Shown: piece after piece, positions 39,572-50,552 of the stretch
How the letters are laid out: each line of letters begins with the position of its first letter
Numbering within the stretch: the stretch's first letter is position 1
Assembly (NCBI GenBank): GCA_003993805.1
Contig: RSEF01000001.1
Location: 92,881,168-92,945,167, forward strand
DNA: 64,000 bases
Direction of reading: 5' to 3'
Origin: Himantopus leucocephalus
Lineage: Eukaryota; Chordata; Aves; Charadriiformes; Recurvirostridae
Notes under the pieces: generated by a model
Told to the model about the DNA's origin: nothing
Seen by the model: only the letters and a program-made list of their open reading frames with translations
The model's database searches: none
Translations under genes and position numbers: made by a program

Positions 39572-39674
39572 TTCATACCTCTTTTAGAAGTATGCCTTCT
39601 ATTTGGCACTTGAGATGAAGGGGGAAGAGGGTTACTTGTAAGTAAGCAGAGCTATGGGCTTGTTATTCCAACAG

Positions 39675-39823
39675 GCAGTGGCGAGACAATGAGCTCTGTG
39701 TTGGACAATAGTCTCACTAACATCCAGTGGCTGGGGAAGATGAGATCTGATGGGCTAAGTCCCTGTTCTGTGAAGCAAGACACGGAGAAAGAGAACCAGG
39801 TGCCTCTGCAGGAAAAAATCAAG
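39675..39823 (+). CDS. FOXM1: FOXM1 coding exon equivalent to human exon 3
   Basis: This 149-base exon has acceptor ttccaacag and donor gtaagt. It reads SGETMSSVLDNSLTNIQWLG and ends VPLQEKIK. It begins in phase needing one base from a preceding exon, so it is not the first coding exon. The in-frame ATG at about 39690 is not the start. Confidence 0.92.
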
Positions 39824-42800
39824 GTAAGTAGGAGAAGACAACAAAGTGTATGCTAAAACTTTTGATAGGGAAATAATCCATGTGGATCAGAAGACTTGCA
39901 AGAATAAAGCATCACCATCTCTAAGTAATTTGAGTTTTGCCTTTACTGATTTGAATAGCAGAACCTGGAGGATCCAGGGATGTTCCATGGCCCTTCTTGT
40001 CAACTTTGTGAGCGCTCATGTGTCATTCCTTCTGCCTCTCAGACTGAAGAAGATTCTGCTGCTGCTGCTATTCCTACCACTGCCGCCGCCACCTCCTCTT
40101 CATGGCAGGATTCAGTATCAGAACGACCTCCTTACTCTTACATGGCCATGATCCAGTTTGCCATCAACAGCACTGAGAAGAAGCGTATGACTCTGAAGGA
40201 CATCTATACCTGGATTGAGGATCACTTCCCGTATTTTAAACATGTGGCTAAGCCAGGTTGGAAGGTAACAAGCAGGCCCTCAATTGCTGTGGGCCACAGG
40301 GTGATATTCCCATAAGCCTTCTGGATGAAAATGAAAAGTTGTTCCCCAGTCTGCAGAGCAAGATGGAAATTAATTTAAGCACCCCACCCCAAATACTCTC
40401 TCATTCTGGAAGTTGTCTGTTCCTCTTCTTGTACTCCTTTTCTCATTCCACTCAGGCAAGATGATGGGTTGTTTGGTCACTGAAGTAAGAATAGGAATCT
40501 CAAGAGTAAATAGAATAACAGGCTGATGACAGGGTTGGCTGGGTATGCAGTGAATATGAAGATCCACGTTCTCTACGCTTTAGAATGTAATCTGTCTGCC
40601 AGGGCAGTCCTGTCTGAGGTAGGCCTTGCTGTGCTGATAAAAAAATTACTCCTTCTCAACCTCCCCCTCATTCCTTTCTCCCCAGAACTCCATTCGGCAC
40701 AACCTGTCACTTCACGATATGTTTGTCCGTGAGACATCTGCTAATGGTAAAATCTCGTTCTGGACTATTCACCCTGATGCAAATCGTTGCTTAACATTGG
40801 ACCAGGTATTTAAGGTAAGTGCCTCAGGCAAAGAAAATGGGACAGACGATCCAGTTCCTAAATGACACACTAGCCAGATGCACCTTGTTTTAATAGGAAA
40901 GTTAAGCTGCTTTCGCATCAGCCTTTTTTTTAGAAGCTGGATTCAGTCACTTCTCTTGACAAATAGACAAGCTCTGTATTTGAAAGAAAAGGTGTTGTGG
41001 CTGTGCACATGAACTGGAGCCTCTGTGGGGTGTGTTTATTCTTCAGATGGTGTACCAAATGTAATAGTGAGCTTGTTCAACGTCTTTCTGTGGGCCTGAT
41101 TCAAATTCCTAGTGAGAAGCTTTCCACTGAAGTCGACCAGGAGTTCCTACGCTGTTTGATTAGACAGGATGAAATTGCTGTATTCCAGCTACGTATTCTA
41201 GGAAGTACCATTTTGTGGGAGAAACAGAGTTTGTGAGTCTGGTATAGGTGTGTTTAAACTCTTCTGTGTTTGCTGCAGTGGGTTGGCAGATTGACTCTTG
41301 TTTGCTCAGATTATACAAGGTTAAAGTGTCCCATTTGTTCCCCCTTTGGTTGATAACTTCATCTTATTTTTCTCCCTCTCAATGTCTTGCTGCCACCAGC
41401 CGCTGGATTTGGGGTCACCAACATCGCCTGAGCACTCTGAATCAGTAAGACTTACCCTCTAGCTCGGGGCTTGGGCTTCCATTCTCCTCTTGCCAGTCAC
41501 TGAAGGAAAGGACAAGAGGCTCAGGGAGGGTGACTGGGTCACCGCTGCGCCTAGTCATACAGCTCCATGCACACCCTTTTTGGGGAAAGGAGTCAAACCA
41601 AAGGTTAATTGCCCTCAGATGATATGTTCTCTCTGCAGCTGGTAGAGCTGTACAGCTTTGAGCAACTAGAAGTCTATTGCTGAAGTGGGCTGCAGTGGGC
41701 ACTGACAGCCTTCAGAGAACAAGCCAGACAGAGATTTCTGGTAAAATCCTCATCTCCCTGGCAGCAGTCCCAATCTGTCCTGGGGCTTAGATCCAGAGAG
41801 AATACGATCTCTCTGTACTTCTTTTTCATTTTGGAACCCAGCTGCATTGTGACTCTCAGAAGGATAAACCTGTTTGCTGTCTGTCTTGCATTCAGCAGTT
41901 TTAACAATGACAGATCTGAAAGCAGCCAGTCAAACACTTTTCTGTCATGGCTACACCCCTGGCCTTCTTTCCATCTGCTTAGACATCTTACTCTTCTGTT
42001 GCCTCTGCTATTCCACTTGAGCATCGGTCTGGTCTATAGTTTGTATAGAGATCCAATATACAATAACGCTATCATATTCACCTTCCCTCAGACACCGAGG
42101 ACACCAAAACCAAGTCACCTCTGCAGTAGACTCTGCAGCCAGAGCAGATCTGTCATGCCATCTCTTTTTCTACACAGCTTTGAGATGGCATGGCTGCAAA
42201 ACAGCAAGTGGCACAGAGCCAGAGCCAGCATGAATGCTGGGTGCTAACAGCTGCTCTCTTGGTATTAGTGCAGCACAGGCTTCTGGATTTGCAGTTCTGA
42301 ATGAGACAGCAGAATAAAGATGGATTCTTTTTTTTAAATCTCTTTCTTTTCTCCTTCTCCTCTTTCTTATTTCACAATGACTGCAGCAGCAAAAGCGACA
42401 TGTTCCAGATCCACAGAAGAACATGGGAAGCAACAGCAGCAGCAAAACTGAACCCCAGAATGCACGTGAGTGTCTACATCAGCCTAGGTCAAAGAGAATC
42501 AGTCCCATAAATCTGAGGCACTCTCCCAGATTCCCTTAGGAATAGAAGTGAAAATTGTTATCCAGATTTGCCAGCTTTTAGGCTTTCTACAACAGGAATG
42601 TGACAACATTTGGAGCTGAAGGCAGTATTGCTGTGTCTGAGACAGCATGTGATGGGGAGGTGGAGAGGATTGGGTACTCAAATGCAGTGAAAGGAGAGCT
42701 TGTCCCAACTTGTGGGCTAGGATCTGTATGAAGGACTATTTTCTTCTTCATCAGGCCTTGTGGCTTGGGCTTTGTGTCCTTAAAATTAGCAGAGAAGGTG

Positions 42801-45331
42801 GGTGAGCCTATCTCTGATTGGATGTATATTTTGGGGCGTTTAGAAGGACTTCCTGTCAGATGCCAGGTTTTCAAGAGGTAGTAGAGGAAGGCAAGAGGCT
42901 AGCAAGTCCATTCTTTTCCCTTCCAGGCCGAAAGATGAAACCTTTGCTTCCTCGCATCAACTCCTACCTGGTTCCAATCCAGTTTCCTTTGAGTCAGCCT
43001 CTTGTCTTGCAGCCTTCTATGAAGGTTCCTCTATCCATGGCACAGGGAGCATCCCTCAACAGTTCAGAGACTTTTCGGAGCAATAAGCGTGTGCGCATTG
43101 CTCCAAAGGTTGGTTTCTTGTTTTTTGAAGGTTTTTTGTTTGGTTCTTTTTTTTTGGGGGGGGGGGGGGGGGNNGGGGGGGGAGGGGAGGAGGGTGGGGT
43201 GGGTGGAAGTTGTTTGTTTTTTGTTTGGGCTTTTTTTCTTTTTTCTTTTCTATAGTTCTTGCCTTCTATGGACCCTGTTTTTCATATGGTCCCTTTGTGC
43301 ATCTTTACTAGGTGCTCTGAAACTCTAAGCTCATATTAAGGAACTAGCCAGTGACAATCCTTGCTGTCCTTTTCTATCTTTAGGGTGACTGTTACCTGCT
43401 AGTTGACTTGCTATAAGGATGTTACTATAATTCACTGGGGGAGGGCTCTATGCATTGGTCAAGACAATTTTTCTCTACTGCTTGGATGTGAAGAAATAAG
43501 AATGAGAGAAATGGGTTTGTTCCGCCCTTAAAACATTTGGATTTTTGATAGCTCAGAAGAGACACGTAACATAGGGAACTTCTGAAAGAGCATTTATTTG
43601 TATGTAGTCTCTTGCCAGAGGTTTTCAGTACCTGCTGCTTGCTAATTCTGTGGAGTTCCCAGTTATTCTAGGCTCAAGAAAAACTGCTATTAAACAGGTC
43701 TTTCTCTTGGCATCTCACTGACTACTCTTGGATGTTTAGACATTGTAAAACTTTAACTTCTTCCATCCTGTCTAACTATAATCGTGTTTTCCTTTGTGTG
43801 CCTGTTGCTTTATGTTCTCTCCTGCTATGATTTATTTTTCCCCTGTGCTCTTTTTTCTTTTGATAACCTCATTTCTCTTCTTTTCTTTTTCCTTGGTTTC
43901 TGGGAAAGCTGTCCTCATTCATTTTGTTATCTCACATGTAGATAGCGTAAGGAGGAGTCAAAGGGGTTAAACTTTTCCAGAAATACTCAGCTGTCCTTCT
44001 GCCTGTACTCCTAGAAGTTCCTCATAGCGGAAGTGCTCTGAAGGGCATGACTTCCAGTCACTTTGCTAAAATCCTTCCCGTGTGATCTGTAGGCTTCTTT
44101 GTATCTACTTCACACAGAGATCAAACTCTTATCTGTTGTTATAGTTACTGCTTTCTGAAGATTCTCCTCTTACCCGTTCTGCTGTCCTTAAGTGCTAGTC
44201 TTTCTTTTCTTCCTTCCACTATCACTTGGATTTTGGGTGGGTTAGATCCTTGCTTACTGACTGCATATCACTTGTGTTTCTTTGTAGATGTCACTCTCTA
44301 CAGAGGAGTCATCCTCTTTACCCATGGCTGCTGTCAAGGAGGAGAGTCAATGTGATGAAGGTTTATTTTCCCCAACCCATTCCCTAAAAGAGAGCAACTC
44401 CCAGCCTGGTGAGGAATCGGTTTCTTTCCCTGAGAGTGTCTGTATAAAGGAGGAAGAAGGCTCCCAACTGGATGACTGGCTGTCCCCATTTGCTTCAACC
44501 CTAACGGTAAAGGAAGAGCCAGGCTTGTTCCTCTCAGTCTCATCCACAAAGGAGAAGAAACAATTCACAATACTGAAGTCGCCATCTAAGAGTGTTTCTG
44601 ACACATTAGTTATAAAGAGGCGGGAAATGGGCAGATCCAGAAGGAAACAACGCCTAGCACTGCCTTGCTCAGAAGAGCCCGTCCTTGTTTTGCCAGAAAG
44701 CAATGGCTTTGACCCTTTCCGATTAGGGGCAGACCGCCCCTTCCTGCAGGAAAGCCAACCTCTTGAGAATGTATCACAGCTCAGCTGCTCGCAGGGGGAG
44801 GAGGGGCCCTTTAAAACACCAGTCAAGGAGATGTTCAGCAAATTGCCAGTTTCTTCCACTCCAAGCAAACTCTCAGCAACTACTACCCCGCCACTAGGGG
44901 GCCTTGACTCCTGGAAGTCTGCATCTTTAGCCAAGGACAGTCAGGAGCTGGACTTCAGTCCAGTGAGAACCCTTCAGTTGCCATTCACACCCATCCAGGA
45001 GAACCAGGACTTGCTGGGTTTTAACAGCACACCCCTTAAAAATCCCCTCTTTGAGTCCCCTCGGGAACTGCTCAATACAGAATCCAGTGACGTGGTGCAT
45101 GTCCCCCTCACGAGCTCTCCAGCTTTTATTCATGAGTCTACTAAGCAATCATCTGTTGAATTGCCAGCCTCTGGCTTTACTGAAAACCGGTCACTCATGG
45201 AGGGCCTGATCCTGGACACCATGAATGACAGTCTGAGCAAAATCCTTCTGGATATCAGCTTTCCTGGTCTTGAGGATGAAAACTTGGGAACAGACATCAG
45301 CTGGTCTCAGCTCATACCTGAACTGAAGTAA
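39675..45331 (+). CDS. FOXM1: FOXM1, forkhead box M1 (third exon to stop; 5' exons missing)
   Basis: FOXM1 is the forkhead transcription factor that drives G2/M genes with the MuvB-BMYB complex. Seven coding exons join in frame on the plus strand: 39675-39823, 40043-40264, 40686-40814, 41400-41444, 42387-42465, 42927-43108 and 44288-45331. They give about 615 residues. Visible residues 1-49 contain LDNSLTNIQWLGKM (human NNSLSNIQWLRKM). The forkhead domain runs from about 76 to 170 (ERPPYSYMAMIQFAINST, TLKDIYTWIEDHFPYFKH, the recognition-helix region NSIRHNLSLHDMFVRE). A conserved RRKMKPLLPR block follows. The last exon encodes the regulatory C-terminus with VKEE/IKEE sumoylation-like motifs, FKTPVKEMFSK, and the transactivation end DTMNDSLSKILLDISFPG. 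The human start exon (about 170 residues, MRTSPRR..., autoinhibitory N-terminus) is not visible and should lie in the gap. The exon directly after the forkhead part matches human without the alternative A1 insert. Confidence 0.96.
40043..40264 (+). CDS. FOXM1: FOXM1 exon with N-terminal half of the forkhead domain
   Basis: This 222-base, 74-codon exon has acceptor gcctctcag and donor gtaaca. After an Ala/Thr/Ser-rich lead (TEEDSAAAAIPTTAAATSSS) comes WQDSVSERPPYSYMAMIQFA through DHFPYFKHVAKPGWK. The lead is about ten residues longer than I recall for human. Confidence 0.96.
40686..40814 (+). CDS. FOXM1: FOXM1 exon with forkhead recognition helix and wing
   Basis: This 129-base, 43-codon exon has acceptor tctccccag and donor gtaagt. 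It reads NSIRHNLSLHDMFVRETSAN, then FWTIHPDANRCLTLDQVFK. The helix-3 core NSIRHNLSLH that contacts DNA is intact. Confidence 0.97.
41400..41444 (+). CDS. FOXM1: FOXM1 short exon after the forkhead domain
   Basis: This 45-base exon has acceptor tgccaccag and donor gtaaga. It reads PLDLGSPTSPEHSES, matching human PLDPGSPQLPEHLES. Confidence 0.9.
42387..42465 (+). CDS. FOXM1: FOXM1 exon with a NAGNAG acceptor
   Basis: This 79-base exon ends at donor gtgagt. It reads QQKRHVPDPQKNMGSNSSSK then TEPQNA, and the split Arg codon leads into RRKMKP. The acceptor ctgcagcag offers two AGs three bases apart, so transcripts may differ by one Gln. Confidence 0.9.
42927..43108 (+). CDS. FOXM1: FOXM1 exon with the conserved KMKPLLPR block
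   Basis: This 182-base exon has acceptor cccttccag and donor gttggt, a weak donor followed by T- and G-runs. It reads RKMKPLLPRINSYLVPIQFP, then LVLQPSMKVPLSM and ends SNKRVRIAPK, all strongly conserved with human. Confidence 0.96.
43147..43200. repeat. T run followed by G run with two N
   Basis: Nine T are followed by about 26 G interrupted by NN at 43173-43174, then further G-rich sequence. It lies 40 bases after the FOXM1 donor at 43108. The G side could form quadruplex in DNA and pre-mRNA. The true length is uncertain. Confidence 0.85.
44288..45331 (+). CDS. FOXM1: FOXM1 last coding exon (regulatory and transactivation region)
   Basis: This 1,044-base exon has acceptor ctttgtag and ends at TAA. 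It starts in frame with ATG, directly at the acceptor. It has acidic and S/T-P-rich segments, three ΨKxE-type motifs (VKEES, IKEEE, VKEEP), a basic RSRRKQRLALP stretch, and the conserved end NRSLMEGLILDTMNDSLSKI followed by ISWSQLIPELK. Confidence 0.96.
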   Translation: MSLSTEESSSLPMAAVKEESQCDEGLFSPTHSLKESNSQPGEESVSFPESVCIKEEEGSQLDDWLSPFASTLTVKEEPGLFLSVSSTKEKKQFTILKSPSKSVSDTLVIKRREMGRSRRKQRLALPCSEEPVLVLPESNGFDPFRLGADRPFLQESQPLENVSQLSCSQGEEGPFKTPVKEMFSKLPVSSTPSKLSATTTPPLGGLDSWKSASLAKDSQELDFSPVRTLQLPFTPIQENQDLLGFNSTPLKNPLFESPRELLNTESSDVVHVPLTSSPAFIHESTKQSSVELPASGFTENRSLMEGLILDTMNDSLSKILLDISFPGLEDENLGTDISWSQLIPELK

Positions 45332-46485
45332 ATTGGCCTGAGGACTGAATTTGACTTGTTCTGATATTACAGAAAGCACTCTACTCTTCTGAGATTTGTT
45401 CATGTAGTCTAGGAAGACTGTCTGCTTTTGACTAATTCCTGCACCCGTGGGAACAGAGGGCATTGACTCCTGCTAAGCTGGGAGACAGGCCCGTTGGCTG
45501 CTACAAGCTCCCTTTATAAGCTGCGATAGACTTTATGTGGAACAAGATAGAACTTCTCTAACCTCGTGCTAGAGATGAGAGTCCCTGGAGAGAGGTTATC
45601 AAGAGAACATCTAGGCAGGCCCTGAATGCCATTTGCTACTCAAGCTATCAGAGGAAATGGATGGACTCCTTGGTTATGTACAATAGGAAAGAGCCTGAGA
45701 ACCTCCTCCTAGCTTTGCCCTTACTTCCTTTTACTTTGTTCTCCTATTACTTAGTATCTTCTGTGTAGTTTTAATGGCTGTAAATACTGTACATTCCTTA
45801 AATTAGCTCTTAATTATAATAATAATTTTATTCTTGTAGGGTTATGGGAATATTTGGGCTGGTAAAGGGTTTGACTTAGAGTGTTGTCCGTGTGTTTACA
45901 TCTGTATTTTTCTACCCTAGATGAGAGTNTTTTTTTTTTTTTTTTTTTTTTTTCTTTGACTTCAGAAACACATTGGTCTAGGCTCTTCTGAAGGTTGCTG
46001 GGGCAAAGATCTGAAAAATCACCTATATGTGACTCAAGTCAAAGTGAAACAGGTTGTTATCTGGATTGCAGCATAAAATCTTGGTTTGGCTTCTTTTTCC
46101 CAGGCTGGAATGGACAGCTTGGATTAAGCTGTATAGCTCTTCTGTTTCCAGAGTCCTATTATTCTATACTTAGAGGACTAGATGACAGAGTCACTGTTGC
46201 AGTAAGATGGGCTTCTATTGAATGGTTAAAACTGCCCTCATCACAATCATCAGTTGAAAATGTAAAAAAGAGCCTATAAAGCGAATGCTGATATTCCTAC
46301 TGAAAAGTGACCTCTGGAAACACAAGGTATGCTTCTCTAGGTGCAATAGGACAACTCATCCCAATTCTCTAGAACCCATGTCAAAAGAGGAGATTGCCAT
46401 GGAAAAGACCTGATCCTTCTGCTTACAGACAAATGATGGCTCCTATATCTACCTACTCAATAAAGCTTCTGTGGGAACACAGCCA
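45332..46485 (+). other. FOXM1: FOXM1 3' UTR
   Basis: The sequence after the stop has no open frame of note. Candidate poly(A) signals are an AT-rich aataat cluster near 45815-45825 and a canonical AATAAA at 46459-46464. The longer end is used here. A T run with one N lies at 45929-45953. The end is inferred. Confidence 0.5.
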
Positions 46486-47184
46486 AGTATTCTCTTTACT
46501 GCTTTTGCTCTTAGCAGCGTGCTCAGGCTGGGTCATAGTATGAACAACCAATTTTTGCTTGTCTAATGTGTATGTTTTCTGTGATCACTAAGTGATCATT
46601 AGGATGTCTTCAGTATTCCTCAGACCATATTGGCCACACCACATTAGATTTGGTTACTCAACCCCTTGCTTCGTGTAATATGCTTTTTCCTGCTGTTCAT
46701 GGGTAAAGCCTGACTTTACAAGTCAGAAACATACTTAGTCTCAAACAGCGTAACACCACCAGCAGACTAGTTTCTGTATTTTGTAAATACAAAACAAGTC
46801 TCACTCAAAAATCTGTATTTCTGCCTTTCTCTATAAACACAACACCAGATTTAGATGTGTGTTCTTTTCAGAATTGTAGTTAGCTCGTGTGCTTGTTAGG
46901 GGTTATTTGTCCTCAGAAGATATTTCAAGCACTTTGTGCTGATGATAATTATTTCAATTTTTCTGCGGAGGAATATTGGACTCCCTGATCTGCAATTCTG
47001 TCTGCCTAGCACAAATGACTGCTCAGCTTGAGGCCAACAGTGAAAAATGTTTTACGAGGCTGCCATGTGAATTTCAGACCAGGTGATTTTTGTCAGTGAT
47101 TAGAAGTTGAAGTTCCATCAGTTCTGATTGAGTCTTTTTGCCTCTAAACAGGGAATAACAAAGGACTTCAGAAATCTTTAGGAC

Positions 47185-47824
47185 TGTTATAGTTTGAGAA
47201 ACCCATAAAAATTTATTGTCACTTGTGTGACAATCATTCTATCACCCGATGACCCCTCCCCAGTCAGGAAAAAAACAGGGGAACCCAGGAGTTGAAATAT
47301 AAACAGATTTAATAGAACAAGATTACATAATTAACGTTGATAGCACTAAAGAACCAATATTAATCCCGATACCAATACAGAATATGCAAAGATTATCCTT
47401 AGCCAATTCTATCAGCAGGAAGCTGTGCACTCCCAGCAGTGGACAGTAAATGTCAAACACTGTGAGTGCTACAGCTTCGGGAGGAAGGGAAGGCCTCCAG
47501 GGTCTGGCACTGGGGCAAGAAGTTCTCAGGATTGCAGCCATCAAGGGAGAGAGCCAACTTCGCAGCAAACTTCCTAATTTATTTTGACTGTGATGCTGAT
47601 GGTATGAAATAACCCTTTTGGCCAGCTTGGGTCAAGCGCTCAGGTCTTGCTCCTCCTTATCCCTGCTCCTGGCAAGCTTGAAAACACAGAGACCTGGAAA
47701 CCCACACACCACAGCTGGCTACAAAATAAATATTTTCTCAAATTCAGACACTAGAGTCTTCTAAAAGTGCAGTCTTCCCAAGTATTAGAAGAGAAATTAG
47801 TCCTGTATCGCTCAAACCAGGACA
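47185..47824 (-). mobile_element. Solo LTR of an endogenous retrovirus, minus strand
   Basis: The 640-base element reads tgttatagtttgag at its left end and ctcaaaccaggaca at its right end. It is flanked by a perfect 5-base duplication, aggac, at 47180-47184 and 47825-47829. On the minus strand it runs TGT to ACA, with an AATAAA near its 3' end (about 47215) and an internal block (tttggccag...tgggtca) familiar from avian LTRs. No internal viral genes flank it. Confidence 0.85.
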
Positions 47825-50552
47825 AGGACTGTTGGGTGACAGTAGTCTCTTCAGTATGTTTTGTTTAGGATTGATTTACCACTACTGCCTGTAAGGGCAG
47901 GATGTCTTGATTCCTTCTTCTCTGCAAATGTCCTCTACTAAACAGCTCATGTTTTCCAGCCTGGATTGAAATCGTCATTCTCTGATCAGGAAATCATAAG
48001 AGACTGCTGTGAAAACAGATGAAAGCTACACAGCACATCTATCTTCAGGGAGGACAGCTGAGGGGAAAGCCATAAACCTACTTCTAGGCCCAGGGGCAAG
48101 AAGAGATGGAGACAGAAGGCAAGATTGTGGTCATGAGGCTGCAGAAGAGGCCCACTTTGTGGTTTGTGGCACACTTTCTGCTAGTACATGTTATACAGCT
48201 GTCAACATTCTATTTGGGTTTCTCAAGACATACTATCTCCCTTTCACCTCACTTCTTGTTCCTGAGAGGATGCATGCACACAATTGACATCCAAGAGCCA
48301 GGTAACTAAGGATCATGTCTCCAGCAAATTATGAATTGCTCTTGTCCTTGGGATGATGGGATGGTGTCAATTCCAGGTGGGTGATCCCTTGCTGTTCCTG
48401 TCAGCTGAGGTGCTTTGATGGCCACCTCACATTATATTTTGAACACAGTAGTGCCAAAGACTAGTTTCCCCTCCTGCTAAGTATTCCAGTGGGAGCCCTG
48501 TAAAGGGCAGTTAGATCAAAAAATCCCATTAAGCAGTCCTACACACTGCTCCCACAGCAGGTTTCCCTGTGTGTTGCCCAACCTAATTCAAAGCCCCACT
48601 TGGTGAGGATTTAATCTCAACCCTTAGGAAGACTACTTTATTTCTCTCCATCTGTGTTTGCCTGATATTCTGCCCGGATCCTTTCCTTAATTTCATCCTG
48701 TTACATTCACCACTGTAAAGTTGTCCAAAAAGCTATAAAGCCATATATAAAGCCATCACACCAGTGTCTGAGTGACTGCAGCCAGCTTGCTGAAAATTGT
48801 AAGCTTTGGCTTCTTCTGTTCTTTCCCTGCTGGTATCTACATGTCAGTATTTATGGGAATGAGTTTTTGCAGCATGTAAGCTACTGTGAAGAGAAGTTAT
48901 TTGAGTGTGGAAGTCACGGATATTTGCATCTTCAGCAGTAAGAAGTTTCAGATCTCTGTTGTCACAAAGGGAGAAGGACACTCGCTCTTAACATCCCAGG
49001 CCTAGCCTACAGAAGATCTGCAAGATTAAATGTGATCAGGTGTTAGAAGACAGATAAGCATGGCATGGGGCAGAGAAGTGGGGAGCTGCGCTTCTAATCA
49101 CTCAGCAAAACAGCTGTTTGGAGGATGTCAGATTAAATTTGTTTGTTGCTGGAGGTCATTGCTTAGGTATCCTATATTTGAGCAACTGGACTGTTCAAGG
49201 GTGCCATTGCTCATGAGTGAAGGGACAGACAAGTAAGACAGATGGAACTCAAGCACTTTGTACTTTTGGGCAAGTGCTAGAGGCATATGTAGTGAGGTCA
49301 TAGTTGGAGCAGTGGAAACAGGGCTGCAGAGTAGGAGTATTATATTTCAAAAATGTTTGTCATGAACCAAAGGCTAGAACAACAAGATGGTGCATCTGTC
49401 AGGCAGAAGTAAAACATTGTGTGAGAAACAAAACCAAAGGCATTAGTTTGGACCATGGGGAGCCAATTATTGAACATGAGGTACATGGACAGAGCAGGGA
49501 GTTGATTGATCAGGACAGAAATTCTTCTGCAGTCAGGTTGGATGTGTAGTAGAGAACTTCTTGAGCGCAACCCCATCATCCTCTCCATTACGCAGAAGCA
49601 TATATTCAGTGCTCAGAGCTGAGCACTGATATCGCTGTCAGCGTCTGTTCTGCAGGAATTAGCTGAGTCAAAGAAAGACACAGAAGTACACCTGTCCAAG
49701 AATAGAACACTCTGAACTGTCTTTCCCTTTGGACAGATACAGCCTCCAAACAGCACGAACCAGCCTGCAATCACCCTGTGTTCAGCTCAACACCATTGAA
49801 CCTGCACTAAAGGACTGCTGGGCCTGGACTTGCCCCACTCCTCATGCCCATGATCAGGAGACTGCATTGAGACTTAGCTTGAGAAAGAAGAGATGGCTTC
49901 TGTCAGGAGCTGGTGAAAAAATACTAGGACGCCACACCAGACACAGACCAGAGGACAATAGGGCACCACAATAAGGCACAGCAACAGTACCTTGTATAGG
50001 AGTAGAGCATACACTGAAGTTTAGGGAGTTTGGGGCACTGTATACAGGGGACCCAGACAGGTGGAAGCATGTAGGTAATTGCATCATGGGATAGAAATTC
50101 CCCTTCCCCTGCCCAGCTCTTGGCATAGACAGAACAAGTAACACAGCAGCAGCATCCAATAATAAATATTATTGATAACGTCCCCCAGAAAAGACATGTT
50201 CCTGTTATGCCTCTGCTTTAAAACAGCACGGCTCCTGGGCAACACTACAACAGCAGCAGCATTTCCATAGGAAAAAGCCATGCTTTTTGCCACTGTCTCC
50301 CTTTGCAACCCTTTACAATGAGCAACTGTACATTTTGAAATCAGAGGTTCTCTGCAAATTGTACAGGACCATCTACTCCCTTTTCCTGCTTGTGAGCAGG
50401 TGAAGGTGCAGGGCTCACAACCAGCCCCAACTAAAAGAATTCTGATGTCCTCCCTGCAGTAGCTCCACCACATACCTTCATCCTTACTGCTGATCTGTGG
50501 TGCTCACTTGAAGCTTTAGTCTGGCTTGCTAATAAGACGGGAGATATCAAGT

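Larger units (their letters stand above)
40815..44287 (+). other. FOXM1 introns 5 onward
   Basis: Four introns (40815-41399, 41445-42386, 42466-42926 and 43109-44287) lie between the coding exons. None shows a clear extra forkhead-wing exon like the human alternative A1 exon. The last one contains the T9/G-run tract. Confidence 0.75.

Noticed and set aside
39690..39700. ATG in the third FOXM1 exon as the translation start
   Set aside because: The exon is preceded by a good acceptor and enters mid-codon, and the human N-terminal exon is expected upstream. An internal start would lose the autoinhibitory N-terminus.
46586..46602. Small palindrome tgatcact-a-agtgatca
   Set aside because: Arms are only 8 bases. 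Such sites are common by chance in a window this long.
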